Assembly (NCBI GenBank): GCA_963721365.1
Contig: CAVRJE010000017.1
Span: forward strand, 145,231 to 209,230
DNA: 64,000 nucleotides
Direction: 5' to 3'
Source of the DNA: CAIQPS01 sp963721365
GTDB lineage: Bacteria; Actinomycetota; Thermoleophilia; RBG-16-64-13
Made by a program: the position numbers and the translations under genes. Below are positions 25,939 through 35,854 of the stretch, one piece after another (the first letter of the stretch is position 1; each line of letters opens with the position of its first letter). Under the pieces are notes generated by a model. The model saw nothing but the letters and a program-made list of their open reading frames with translations. It ran no database searches and was not told the DNA's origin.

Positions 25939-26751
25939 TTGACACGCGACCCGACCGGATATCGCCGGACTGGTTGGATCTTCTGGGCCCTCGGAGGGCT
26001 GCTTCTCATCTTCCTGGTCCTGCCTTTGGTCGTCACGATCGTGAACGGAGGCTGGAGCGGGCTGGCGGACGTGGCCCAGCAGTGGGGAGTCCTCCGTTCG
26101 ATCGGCATCACCTTCCTGGCTGCGTTCATCGCGACCGCGATCGCTTTCGTGCTCGGCACTCCGCTGTCGTACCTACTGGCGCGGAAGCGTTTCCGCGGCA
26201 AGAGCGTCGTCCAGGGGGTCGTCGACGTCCCTCTGGTCATCCCGCACACCGCCGCGGGCATCGCCCTGCTCATGGTGTTCGGCGCGCAGGGTGTCATCGG
26301 GAAGCCGTTCGCGAGTGTCGGGGTCTTCTTCACGGAAAACCTCGCAGGCATCGTCATCGCCATGCTCTTCGTGAGCCTGCCGCTCTTCATCGGCTCCGCT
26401 CAGGCGGCGTTCGGGCTCGTGGACGCCCGCCTCGAACACGTCGCTCGCACGCTTGGAGCGTCGCCCTGGCGGTCGTTCTACCGCGTCGCGCTGCCGCTTG
26501 CCGGCCGGGGTCTTCTGGCCGGAGCGGTGCTAATGTGGGCGCGCGGGATCAGCGAGTTCGGGGCCATAGTCATCCTCGCCTACAATCCCAAGACCATCTC
26601 GATCCTCACCTACGAGCTGTTCAGTGGGTACGGGCTGTCGGCCGCCCTCCCCGTTACGGCTCTCCTGATCCTGATCGCCCTGGTCATCCTCGTCGTGTTC
26701 AGGCTCGTACTTCCCTCCAGGGCCTCCGGTGGGCGATGGAGGAAGGACTAG
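25939..26751 (+). CDS. wtpB: Tungstate/molybdate ABC transporter permease, WtpB type
   Basis: This 270-residue membrane protein has about six helices. The second half carries the permease EAA loop TLGASPWRSFYRVALPLAGRG, then AGAVLMWARGISEFGAIVIL, which matches molybdate and tungstate permeases (ModB/WtpB). I accept the TTG start at 25939 because GAGAGGGGA lies just upstream and no better codon gives a complete first helix. The gene follows wtpA by 42 bases and precedes wtpC by four. Confidence 0.88.
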   Translation: MTRDPTGYRRTGWIFWALGGLLLIFLVLPLVVTIVNGGWSGLADVAQQWGVLRSIGITFLAAFIATAIAFVLGTPLSYLLARKRFRGKSVVQGVVDVPLVIPHTAAGIALLMVFGAQGVIGKPFASVGVFFTENLAGIVIAMLFVSLPLFIGSAQAAFGLVDARLEHVARTLGASPWRSFYRVALPLAGRGLLAGAVLMWARGISEFGAIVILAYNPKTISILTYELFSGYGLSAALPVTALLILIALVILVVFRLVLPSRASGGRWRKD

Positions 26752-26755
26752 CGCC

Positions 26756-27923
26756 ATGCTGAGGCTGCTAGCCGCAGGTCGCCGTCGATCTGGGCGGATT
26801 CGCCTTGCGGGTGGATTCGCTCGAGTTGGCCCCAGGGGAGTATCTGGTGATTCTCGGCCCGAACGGCGCAGGCAAGACCGTGCTTCTCGAGACGATCGCG
26901 GGACTCCATCCCGTTGAGAAGGGGTGCATCGAGTTTCGGGAGGCCAGCACCGAGCCCGAACGCCCAGGGGACGGCTGGACTGACGTCACAGCGTGGCCTC
27001 CCGAGAAGCGGCAGGTGGGCTTCGTCTACCAGGACTATCTCCTGTTCCCCCATCTTTCGGTGAGCGACAACATCGGATTCGGCCTGAAGGGCCGCGTACC
27101 GGCCGCCGCCAGGGCCGACCGGGTGCGCGAGGCCTCGAAGCTCACAGGCGTCGAGGGGTTGCTGGGGCGCCGGGTAGTGGGGCTTTCGGGCGGCGAGCAA
27201 CAAAAAGTCGCCCTGGCCCGGGCGCTCGCTATTCGGCCGCGCCTGCTCCTGCTCGACGAACCACTTGCCGCGCTCGACCGGTCGGCCCGCCGCGATATAG
27301 CCGACGAAGTAAGGCGCCTCTGCCGCGAGCTCGGAGTGACGGTATTGCATGTCACCCATAGCCTGGACGAAGCCGTCGCCCTCGGAGATCGGGTGGCGGT
27401 GCTGGCCGGGGGCAGTCTGCTCCAGATCGGCTCCCCCGAGGAGCTTCTCCGGGCGCCCGCGAACAGACGGGTTGCAGAGCTGATGGGCTGCGAGAATCTT
27501 CTCGAAGGCTCCCTCGTCGGTTCGACGGTCGCGATTGCCGGTGGCCCGACTCTAGCTGTGGACGGCAACGGAGAGGGCGAGATCGCCGGCGAGGTCGTAG
27601 TCGCGCTGCGGGCCGAGGATTTGTTGCTTCAGGCACCCTCCGCTCTCGATGCATCTTCCGGTGCCGAGTCGCCGGCGCCCAGGCCCAACCTCTTTGCGGC
27701 CCTTGTCGAGTCAATTGAACCCGGTCCGGCGCACTGGACGGTCAAGGTGCGTTACACCGGAGAGGCACACGCGTCGCCGGCCGGAGCCGATCCCTCGCAC
27801 GCGCCGGCGCGGACGTTCACCATATTCGTCATGCCGCCCGAACTCTCACGCTTGGGGCTGACTCTCGGGGCACCCGTCCACGTGCACGCAGAACCGCAGC
27901 GGGTCAGGATCTGCCCGCCCTAG
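26756..27923 (+). CDS. wtpC: Tungstate/molybdate ABC transporter ATPase, WtpC type, one frameshift
   Basis: The frame starts at ATG 26756 and slips at about 26,778, where one extra G seems present; the corrected N-terminus runs into VAVDLGGFALRVDSLEL. All ATPase motifs are present: Walker A LGPNGAGKTVLLETIAGL, Q-loop VYQDYLLFPHL, signature LSGGEQQKVALARAL, Walker B LLLLDEPLAALD and the switch His in HVTHSLDE. The C-terminal region from about residue 235 is TOBE/Mop-like and may bind oxyanion. A TTG at 26805 would avoid the frameshift but would remove the first beta strand of the domain. Confidence 0.9.
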
Positions 27924-28033
27924 CCGCCCCCCATTGTCGTCCCGGGCGCCGCACGCGTCCAAGGTGCGGTAATCTCTCCCCCGCGGGCCAAGGCCCCGCG
28001 CGAGGGCCGGCGTGGCGGACGAGGAGACAAGGC

Positions 28034-29285
28034 ATGGACGATGTGAGGACGGACGATCCTGGACGGCGCGGACGATCTGAGGCCGATCGCGACGGCGCGT
28101 CGGAGACCGAACAGTCCGGCACCCTGTTCTGGCGACCGTACCGCTCCGATGTGAGCCTCGCACTTCTGGCCGGTGGCCGTTCCACCCGCATGGGTGAGGA
28201 CAAGGCTTTCGCGCCGTTCAACGGCCAGACCCTTCTCGAATGGCTGCGGGACAAGTTCGCCCCCCTCTTCCCCCACGTGTTCGTGGTCACCCGCGATCCC
28301 TACCGGTTCCACGACCTGGGGCTACCCGTCGTCAACGACGCCCTGCCCGATCGTCGGTTCCGCGGTCGGCGTCTACACCGCCGTTCTCGCTTCCCCCACC
28401 GAGCGTGTGATCTGCCTGGCCTGCGACATGCCCTTCGTCACCTCTCGCTTCCTGTGGGAGCTCGCGGACCGGTCCGAGGGCTTCGACGTGTTCGTGCCCC
28501 GGCACGGCGAGTACCTGCAACCGCTCTGCGCCGTCTACAGCAAGCGGACCCTCGACGCCTACCGCGAGTTCATCGGCTCGGGCGGCCGCCGCATCTTCGA
28601 CATCTACCCGGATCTCAACACCGGGTATCTGGAGATGGACGACGGGCGCCACGGGGATCCGGAGCAGCTCTTCATGAACGTCAATACGCCCGCGGAGTTG
28701 GAGGCGGCCCGGGAGCGGATCGCTGGAGAAGCGGGGGGCTGGCGCGCGGCGCTCCAGCCCCGCATCCAGGCCTTCATGGACGCCAGCCCGCTGCCGATCG
28801 TGTCGTTCATAGGCAAGAAGAAATCGGGCAAGACGACGGTGGTCCTCGGCGTCATCGAGGAACTTCGCGGCCGGGGGTACCGGGTGGCGGCTCTCAAGCA
28901 CGACACCCACGGTTTCGAGGTCGACGTACCCGGCACCGACTCGTACCGCTTTCGGGAACTGGGCGCCGAGGTGGTGGGCATCTCCTCTCCGTGGAGCTAC
29001 GTGTGGCAGGTGAGCACGGAGGAAGAGCCGTCGCTGGGTGAGTTGGTCCGCCAGATCCGCGAGCCCGTGGACCTGGTGATCACCGAGGGGTTCAAACGCC
29101 AGGACGCCCCGAAGATAGAGGTGTCGAGGATGGCGCGGAGCACCGAACTGGTCAGCACCCCGGACGAGCTCATCGGCATCGCGAGTGACCAGGAGTTTCC
29201 CGACTATCCCGTTCCGCAGATGGCTCTGGACGACTTCAAGGGCTTGGCCGACCTTATAGAAAGGCGTATACTCGCCCGAGTATAA
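28034..29285 (+). CDS. mobAB: Bifunctional MobA-MobB molybdenum cofactor guanylyltransferase fusion, one frameshift
   Basis: The MobA half attaches GMP to molybdopterin; it shows LALLAGGRSTRMGEDKAFAP and the metal-binding LACDMPFV. The MobB half is a GTP-binding P-loop adaptor with SFIGKKKSGKTTVVLGVIEEL, LKHDTHGFEVDVPGTDS and DLVITEGFKRQ. The break near 28,350 is inside MobA, where NDALPD should continue into VGSAVGVYTAVLA; a single base correction restores it. A 40-residue charged, probably disordered N-terminus precedes MobA. Fused MobA-MobB proteins are known in other bacteria. The gene is downstream of wtpC and upstream of moaA. Confidence 0.9.
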
Positions 29286-29347
29286 CGGTACGGGGTGGCT
29301 GCTCGGATAGGCGGCTACCTGCGGTCACTAGCGGGGAACGAGAGAGT

Positions 29348-30328
29348 TTGAATCCGCCAGCGGGACAGATCGTCGACTACCTTCGCCTGTCGGTCACCGA
29401 CCGGTGCAACTACCGTTGTGTCTACTGCATGCCGCCCGAAGGGGTGGCGTTCAAGCCCCACGAGGAGATCCTCTCGTATGAGGACATGATCTTCTTCGTG
29501 CAGGCCGCCGTGGAACTGGGCATCTCCAAGGTCAGGATCACAGGCGGCGAACCCCTGGTGCGCAGAGGGCTGACCGATCTGGTAGGCCTGATCCATGCCA
29601 TCCCCGGTATTCGGGACATCGCTCTCACCACGAATGGCGTCCTGCTGCCCCGTTTCGCGGAGGCGCTGAAGGCTCACGGGCTCCACCGGGTGAACATCAG
29701 CGTCGACTCCCTCGACCCCAAACGCTACCGCGCCCTTACCCGCGGGGGCTCGCTCGCCGCTGCCCTCGACGGGGTCGAGGCCGCGCTTCGCTCCCAGCTC
29801 GACCCGGTGAAGATCAACGTGGTGATGATGCCCGAGCTCCTGGCGGAACTCCCGGCCTTCGTCGATATCACCCGGGACCGGCCCCTGCACGTCCGGTTCA
29901 TCGAATGGATGCCGGTGGGCGGCTGCGGCCCCCGTTCTGCCGGCGAGGCGCTGACGAAAGACCTTGCCATGGCCGAACTGCAGAAGATGGGCGCCGGCGG
30001 CGCCGGTCCCTTACAGGCCGTTCCCTCGCCCGGGGGATGGGGCCCCGCTCGCTACTACCGCTTTCCCGGTCACCAGGGCACCGTCGGGTTCATCGGGTCC
30101 ATGTCGGACCACTTCTGCGGGGAGTGCAACCGGCTCCGCCTCACTGCCGACGGCAAGCTCAAGAACTGCCTGTTCTCCAGCGACGAGATCGACGTCAAAG
30201 AGGCGATGCGATCCCGGGACCGGGAAGCAGTGCTCGCCGCTGTCGCCGAGTCGCTCGAATGCAAGACGTTCGACAAGAACCGGTTGCCCGGCCGCACCTC
30301 CCGCGGCATGTCGCAGGTGGGAGGCTGA
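29348..30328 (+). CDS. moaA: GTP 3',8-cyclase MoaA
   Basis: MoaA is a radical-SAM enzyme that starts molybdopterin synthesis by cyclising GTP. The N-terminal cluster motif is CNYRCVYC, followed by ITGGEPLVRRGL. The C-terminal second cluster uses FCGECNRLRLTADGKLKNC, and the protein ends in the expected Gly-Gly (SQVGG). The 326-residue length is normal. The start is TTG at 29348, preceded by a weak ribosome site (GGGGAACGAGAG). The moaC fusion begins one base after its stop. Confidence 0.95.
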   Translation: MNPPAGQIVDYLRLSVTDRCNYRCVYCMPPEGVAFKPHEEILSYEDMIFFVQAAVELGISKVRITGGEPLVRRGLTDLVGLIHAIPGIRDIALTTNGVLLPRFAEALKAHGLHRVNISVDSLDPKRYRALTRGGSLAAALDGVEAALRSQLDPVKINVVMMPELLAELPAFVDITRDRPLHVRFIEWMPVGGCGPRSAGEALTKDLAMAELQKMGAGGAGPLQAVPSPGGWGPARYYRFPGHQGTVGFIGSMSDHFCGECNRLRLTADGKLKNCLFSSDEIDVKEAMRSRDREAVLAAVAESLECKTFDKNRLPGRTSRGMSQVGG

Positions 30329-30329
30329 G

Positions 30330-31293
30330 ATGGACGAGCCCCGGTTGAGCCACGTGGACGAGACCGGCGAGGCCCGCATGGTCGACGTGAGCGGCAAGCA
30401 GGCGACGGCCCGCGTCGCCCGGGTCGGCGCCCGGGTGTGGATGGCGGCGGAGACTCTTCGGTCTGCTCAAGGAGCAGGCGCTTCCCAAGGGCGACGTCCT
30501 CACGGTGGCGAAGGTCGCGGGCATCATGGCCGCCAAGCGCACCTGCGATCTGGTCCCTCTCTGCCACCCGATCGCGCTGACCCAGGTGGACCTGACCTTC
30601 ACCATCGTCGAAGAGCAAGCGCGGATAGACATCGAGTGCGTCACCCGCACCGAGGACCGCACCGGGGTGGAGATGGAAGCCCTCGTCGGGGCGGCTGTGG
30701 CGGCCACCACGATCTACGACATGTGTAAGGCGGTGGACCGGGGCATGGTCATCGGCGATATCCGCCTGTTGGAGAAGACCGGCGGCAAGGAGGACTACAT
30801 CCGGCCGGCCGAGGGCGCGTCCTCCGCGCTGCCCCCGGTCCCGCCCGCCGGGACCGTCGTCGCCGCCAACGTCAGCGAGTCCAAGGGCGAGCGCAAGAAG
30901 GCGGCTCCCGAGGTCATCCTGCGCGCCGAGCACGGCATCGAGGGCGACGCCCACGCGGGTCCCTGGCACCGGCAGGTGAGCCTGCTTGCTCAGGAATCGA
31001 TCGACAAGATGACTGCGGCAGGCCTGAACGTGGGCCCCGGCGACTTCGCCGAGAACATCACCACGCTCGGCATCGACGTCGCGGCTCTTCCCATCGGCAC
31101 CGTCCTCGACCTGGGTGAAGCCCTGGTGGAGGTGACGCAGATCGGCAAGGAGTGCCACACCCGTTGCGCCATCTACTATCAGGCCGGCGACTGCGTCATG
31201 CCCCGGGAAGGCATCTTCGTGCGGGTGCTCCGCGGCGGCCGGGTCGCTCCCGGCGATGCCGTCAAGGTTCGGGCCTGGGGGTTCGGCGGGTGA
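30330..31293 (+). CDS. moaC: MoaC-MOSC domain fusion, one frameshift
   Basis: MoaC converts the MoaA product to cyclic pyranopterin monophosphate. The N-terminal part has LSHVDETGEARMVDVSGKQ, then after a frame slip near 30,457 continues as VAKVAGIMAAKRT, LVPLCHPIAL, RTGVEMEALVGA and MCKAVDRG, all MoaC signatures. From about residue 165 a linker leads into a MOSC domain with AEHGIEGDAHAGPWHRQV, GPGDFAENITT and CHTRCAIYYQAGDCVMPREG. MOSC domains bind sulfur or molybdenum-cofactor intermediates. Joining cofactor synthesis to a MOSC domain in one chain is uncommon. The end overlaps the mogA GTG start. Confidence 0.9.
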
Positions 31294-31821
31294 GCGAGAA
31301 GCGGCTGGCCACGCCCATACGGGCCGCCGTGGTCACGCTCAGCGACAAGGCGAGCGCCGGCCTGCGCGCCGACGCTTCGGGGCCGCTGCTTTGCGAGCTG
31401 CTCGGGAGTATCGGGGCCGTCACCCGCGACGCGATCGTCATCCCCGACGACCAGCCCACCATCGAGCGGACTCTTGTGGAACTTGCCGACAGCGGCGAGA
31501 TCGACCTGGTACTCACCACCGGAGGCACCGGTTTCGCTCCTCGAGACCGCACCCCGGAGGCGACGCTGGCCGTCGCCGATCGTCTGGCTCCCGGGTTCGC
31601 CGAAGCCATGCGGGCTGCTTCCCTGGCCGTGACGCCTAACGCCATGCTCAGCCGGCGCGGTTTCGGCGGTGCGAAAGAAGACTCTGATCATCAACATGCC
31701 CGGGAGCCCCAAGGCCTGTCGGGAGCATTTCGCGGTGATCGCGCCGGTCATCGACCATGCCGTCGAGACGGTCAGGGGCGAAGCGTTCGAGTGCGCGTCG
31801 CCGGCGCCGGCCGGTACCTAG
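31290..31821 (+). CDS. mogA: Molybdopterin adenylyltransferase MogA/MoaB, one frameshift
   Basis: The enzyme adenylates molybdopterin before metal insertion. The protein begins at GTG overlapping the previous stop. It shows AAVVTLSDKASAG, the core motif LTTGGTGFAPRDRTPEAT and, after a slip near 31,660, SAVRKKTLIINMPGSPKACREHF. The slip is one extra C between the Arg and Ala codons of the SRAVSAV segment. With it removed the gene ends at TAG 31819-31821, about 176 residues, the normal size. Confidence 0.88.
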
Positions 31822-31849
31822 CAGCTAGAGGCGCCCCGCGCGTCCGCGC

Positions 31850-32845
31850 CTAGGGGCGTCCGCGCCCCGTCTTACGTTCCTTGGCCGCGTAGAGGTTGGT
31901 GTCTGCCCGTTTGAGCAGTGCGTCTGCCGAAGTCCCTTCAGCCGGGCATGAGGACGCTCCGAAGCTGACTTCCAGGCTTACGTAGCCGCCGCCCAGTTTC
32001 AGGCGGGTCTTGCTGATCGTCTCCGCTATCCTTCGGCCGACTGCCTGGATCGCGTTCTTGTCGGCTTCGGGCATGAGGATGATGAACTCGTCGCCCCCGT
32101 AGCGGCAGGGGATGTCGGTGTCGCGGATGGTGGCGCGCATGACGCTCGCCAGATGCTTCAGGGCTTCGTCTCCGGCCGCATGCCCAAAGGTGTCGTTCAC
32201 CAGCTTGAGGCTGTCGAGATCGAGCATGAGAACGGCGAACGGGTGGTTGTACCGTTTGTAGAGCTCGACGTGACGTTCCAGTTCCTGCTCCAGGTAGCGC
32301 CGGTTGTGGAGCCCGGTGAGCGTATCCGTGTGAGCCAGGCGGTCGAGTTCGGCGCTCGACTGCTGGTGGTACGCCTCGGCGGCGGTCGTCATGACCCGGT
32401 GAAGAGCCATGCGCATGATGCGGACGAGGGCGAGGATCTCCTTGTCCTGCTGGCGCAGACCAGCGGAGAGTCGGTCCCAGATCGCCTCTTCGAGGGCGTC
32501 CAGACTATCGGTGAGGGGCCCTATCCCCCCGCTCTCGTCGTGCTGCAAAAGCCCGAGCGCCGAAGCCTGTCTGTGATACAGCCCTCCGGGGCCGAACTGG
32601 GAGAGCGTCTCCTCATCGGAAAGGCAGTTCGCCAGCCCCTCGATGAGCTCCACGGACGTCCGGATGGTCTCCTGAGTGGGGAACTGCTCCAGAGCGTGGA
32701 GATCGTCGATCTCGCTGATGAGGCGGCTCAGCCACGTCTTGGTGATATCGAGCTTGTGCTGCTCAAGAATGATCTTGGCCTTGTCCAGCACCGCGTTCGG
32801 GTCGGCTGCCTCTTGCGGTCTGTGCGCACTGATGTTCTTCGGCAC
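31850..32845 (-). CDS. Diguanylate cyclase with RsbRD-like N-terminal domain
   Basis: This enzyme would make cyclic di-GMP from two GTP. The C-terminal domain has LTGLHNRRYLEQEL, LDLDSLKLVNDTFGH and the catalytic RYGGDEF. An RxxD inhibitory site (RDTD) lies exactly five residues before GGDEF, so product inhibition should be intact. The N-terminal 150 residues include ILEQHKLDITKTWLSRLISE, like the RsbRD-type sensor domain of stressosome proteins. I start it at GTG 32845, eight bases after GAGAGG, rather than at 32980. It has no membrane segment. Confidence 0.85.
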   Translation of the reverse strand: MPKNISAHRPQEAADPNAVLDKAKIILEQHKLDITKTWLSRLISEIDDLHALEQFPTQETIRTSVELIEGLANCLSDEETLSQFGPGGLYHRQASALGLLQHDESGGIGPLTDSLDALEEAIWDRLSAGLRQQDKEILALVRIMRMALHRVMTTAAEAYHQQSSAELDRLAHTDTLTGLHNRRYLEQELERHVELYKRYNHPFAVLMLDLDSLKLVNDTFGHAAGDEALKHLASVMRATIRDTDIPCRYGGDEFIILMPEADKNAIQAVGRRIAETISKTRLKLGGGYVSLEVSFGASSCPAEGTSADALLKRADTNLYAAKERKTGRGRP

Positions 32846-32996
32846 CGACGAACCTCTCCACTCTGAATACAAATATGCACACATCTTATAATCAGGGCCC
32901 CAAAGACGCAAGGAGGAAAAGGGCTCCTCTGATACTATTTCGGCACGGCGCGGCAAAATCGCGACCTGACCCTTTTGCACGGCGGCTGGAGGGCAC

Positions 32997-34268
32997 GTGA
33001 GGATAGGATTCGACGCGAGAGCGATCAGCTACCGGGGCATCGGCACCTACTCCCGGAACCTTCTCCGCCATTTCGCCGATACGGGCACGGAAGTCGTCGT
33101 CTTCTGCCAGGATCAGGAGAAGGACACCATGCCTGCCGTCGATTCGTTCACCCTCATTTCGGCCAACATGGATCCTCTCTCGATGCAATCGCGCGGCGCG
33201 TTCCGCTCCCTCGTGCAGAAGTCCAAAGTGGACCTGCTGCACGTACCGAGTCCCTGGGCCCCGACGCCGCTGGACACTCCCCTGGTCGCCACCGTCCACG
33301 ACGTCACCCCTCTGCTCTACCCCCGCAGCCTGCCGTTGGTCCTGCGCCTGCGCTACAAGCGCCAGTTGACCCGCACGTTGAACGAAGCCAAGCGGGTCAT
33401 CACCGTCTCGCAGATCTCGCTGTCGGCCCTCAGCGCCTACGCGGGCGTCAATCCGGGCAAGGTGCGGGTGATCCACAACGGGGTCTCCGAGCGGTTCCAC
33501 CCCGATGTCACCCCCGAAGAGCAGGCGGCGGCACGGCGTCACTATTCCCTCCCGGAGCGGTTCGCTTTCTGGGTGGGCGATTTTCGGCCGGAGAAGAACC
33601 TCCCGTTCCTCATCGACGCCTGGTCCCGCTTGCTGCAATCATATTCCGGACCCTCCCGCCCTGGTCCTCGCCGGCGCGCAGAGAGGGGAGTACCGGAAGC
33701 TGAGGAAAGAGGTGGAGAAGCGCGGCCTGGAGGGTCAGGTTCTCTTCCCCGGCTTCATCCGCGATGACGATCTGGCCGCGGTCTATTCCGCGGCCACCCT
33801 CTTCGTCTTTCCGTCGCTCTACGAGGGTTTCGGACTGCCGCCCCTCGAGGCGATGGCGTGCGGCACCCCGTGCGTGGTGTCGCAATTCCTCGTCGCTGCC
33901 TGAGGTCACCGGGTCCGCGGCACTGCTCTTCAACCCGACCTCCCTGGACAGCCTCGAGGAGTGCGTGGTGCGGGTGCTGACCGACCACGAGCTTTACGAG
34001 GCCCTCCGCCAGGACGGGCTCCGCCAGTCGGCTCTGCTTTCCCTGGAGCAAGGCCGCGCAGGAGACGCTGGCGGTGTACCGAAGCGTGCTGGAGGAGATG
34101 GGCCCGGCCAGGCGCTGGCGAGTAGAGCTCGAGCATGAAGATACGCCGCAGGGTGCGATGGGCGCAGCGAGGCTAGGCCAGGAAGCACTCGTCAGCGCTA
34201 CGGGCGCGACCAGGCAACGCATCGCGCTGCCCAGTGCGGACTCGCGGCCTCGGCTCCGCGACGAGTAA
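32997..34268 (+). CDS. Glycosyltransferase family 4 protein, three frameshifts
   Basis: The N-terminal GT-B domain reads MRIGFDARAISYRGIGTYSR, with HVPSPWAPTPL and the switch VHDVTPLLYPR. The C-terminal nucleotide-sugar domain shows VRVIHNGVSERFHP, FWVGDFRPEKNLPFLI, then after the first slip (near 33,640) LVLAGAQRGEYRKL and PSLYEGFGLPPLEAMACGTP with its conserved Glu. A second slip near 33,885 is one extra C before SSSLPEVTGSAALL, and a third near 34,042 is one extra C in a CCC run. The last frame stays open to 34268, longer than expected after YRSVLEEM, so the true stop may be earlier. Substrate is unknown. Confidence 0.78.
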
Positions 34269-34278
34269 AATCGCCGCT

Positions 34279-35839
34279 ATGAAAGACCTGCACGATTTCA
34301 TCAAGCTGCTGCGGGACAAAGGGCAGTTGTCGGTCATCGACACTCCCGTCGACCCGGTCCTCGAGATGACCGAGATCGCCGACCGGGTCGTCAAGGCCGG
34401 AGGCCCGGCGCTCCTCTTCACCAAGCCCAAGGGCTACTCCTTCCCGGTGCTCATCAACCAGTTCGGCAGCGACGAGCGGATGTGCCTGGCTCTGCGCGCC
34501 GCGATCGTACGAGGAGTTGAGCGCCCGGATAGGGCGGTTGGTGTCTCTCGAGGTCCCGAGCGGGGCCTGGGAGAAGGTGAAGGCGCTGTCGAAGCTCAAG
34601 GACCTCGCCGCGGTCCAGCCGCGTAGTGTCAAGAACGGCCCCTGCCAGGAAGTGGTGCTGACCGGCGAAGCGGTCGATCTGGGAGCGCTGCCCATACTCC
34701 AGTGCTGGCCGCTGGACGCCGGCCGCTACATCACGCTCCCGCTGGTCTTCACCCGGCATCCGGTGACCGGCCGGCGCAACGTCGGCATGTACCGCCTGCA
34801 GGTGTTCGACCGGAACACCACCGGCATGCACTGGCACATCCATAAGGATGCCGCCGAGCATTACCGGGTGGCGGCGGACCAGGCCGCCGCGGGCCGATCC
34901 GCGGCCGGCGGGGCCGGCACAGCTGTCGCGGGCGGCCGGGGCCGGATGGAAGTGGCGGTCGCCATCGGGACCGATCCCGCCGTCACCTACGCGGCCACCG
35001 CTCCAGTACCGGGGGCCATCGACGAGATGACGTTCGCCGGGTTCTTGCGGGACGAAGCGGTGGAGATGGTGCACTGCAAGACCGTGGCCCTGGAGGTGCC
35101 GGCGCATGCCGAGTTCGTGCTCGAAGGGTACGTGGACCTCGAGGAGTCGCGGCGGGAAGGGCCCTTCGGCGACCATACCGGCTACTACTCGCTGGCGGAC
35201 GATTATCCCGTGCTCCACCTGACGGCGCTGACCCACCGACGTGACGCCGTCTACTCGACCACCATAGTCGGCCAGGCCCCGATGGAAGACACCTACCTGG
35301 GCAAGGCGACGGAGCGCCTGTTCCTCCCCCTGCTGAGGATCACCCTCCCCGAGCTCATCGACATGGACCTGCCCAAGGAGGGTGGCTTCCACAACTGCGT
35401 CCTGGTCTCGGTCGACAAGCGCTACCCGCTTCATGCCCGGAAAGTGATCCACGCTCTCTGGGGGACCGGTCAGATGCAGTTCGCCAAGTGCATCGTGGTC
35501 GTCGACGGCGGTGTCGATGTCCACGACTACGCCCAGGTGGCCTGGAGAGTCTTCAACAACGTCGATTGGCAGCGGGACGTCACGATCGTAGAGGGTCCCC
35601 TCGACGTGCTCGACCACTCCTCGCCGCATCCGCTGCGGGGCGGCAAGATCGGCATCGACGCCACCATAAAGTGGCCCGAGGAAGGCCACGGCCGGGAGTG
35701 GCCTTCCGACGTGGCGATGTCGTCCGAGGTGAAGGCGCGCATAGACGAGTTGTGGCCCTCCCTCGGCCTGGGCGACCTGCGCTCGCCCGGTCGTAGTGCC
35801 GCCGGGCCGGCAGCACCCGGCAGCGCCCCTCGCGGCTAG
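34279..35839 (+). CDS. UbiD-family decarboxylase, menaquinone (futalosine) pathway, one frameshift
   Basis: UbiD enzymes use prenylated FMN to remove a carboxylate from an aromatic ring; here the substrate is probably a prenylated dihydroxynaphthoate. The start is ATG 34279 (MKDLHDFIKLLRDKGQL). The frame slips near 34,510, just before YEELSARIGRLV. Conserved segments include DAGRYITLPLVFTRHP, GMYRLQVFDRNTTGMHWH and the catalytic REGPFGDHTGYYSLAD. A Gly/Ala-rich insertion at about residue 200-215 is unusual. It heads a run of menaquinone genes with ubiA, menG and mqnEAC, which supports the assignment over a ubiquinone role. Confidence 0.87.
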
Positions 35840-35854
35840 GCGGACAAGGGAGCC

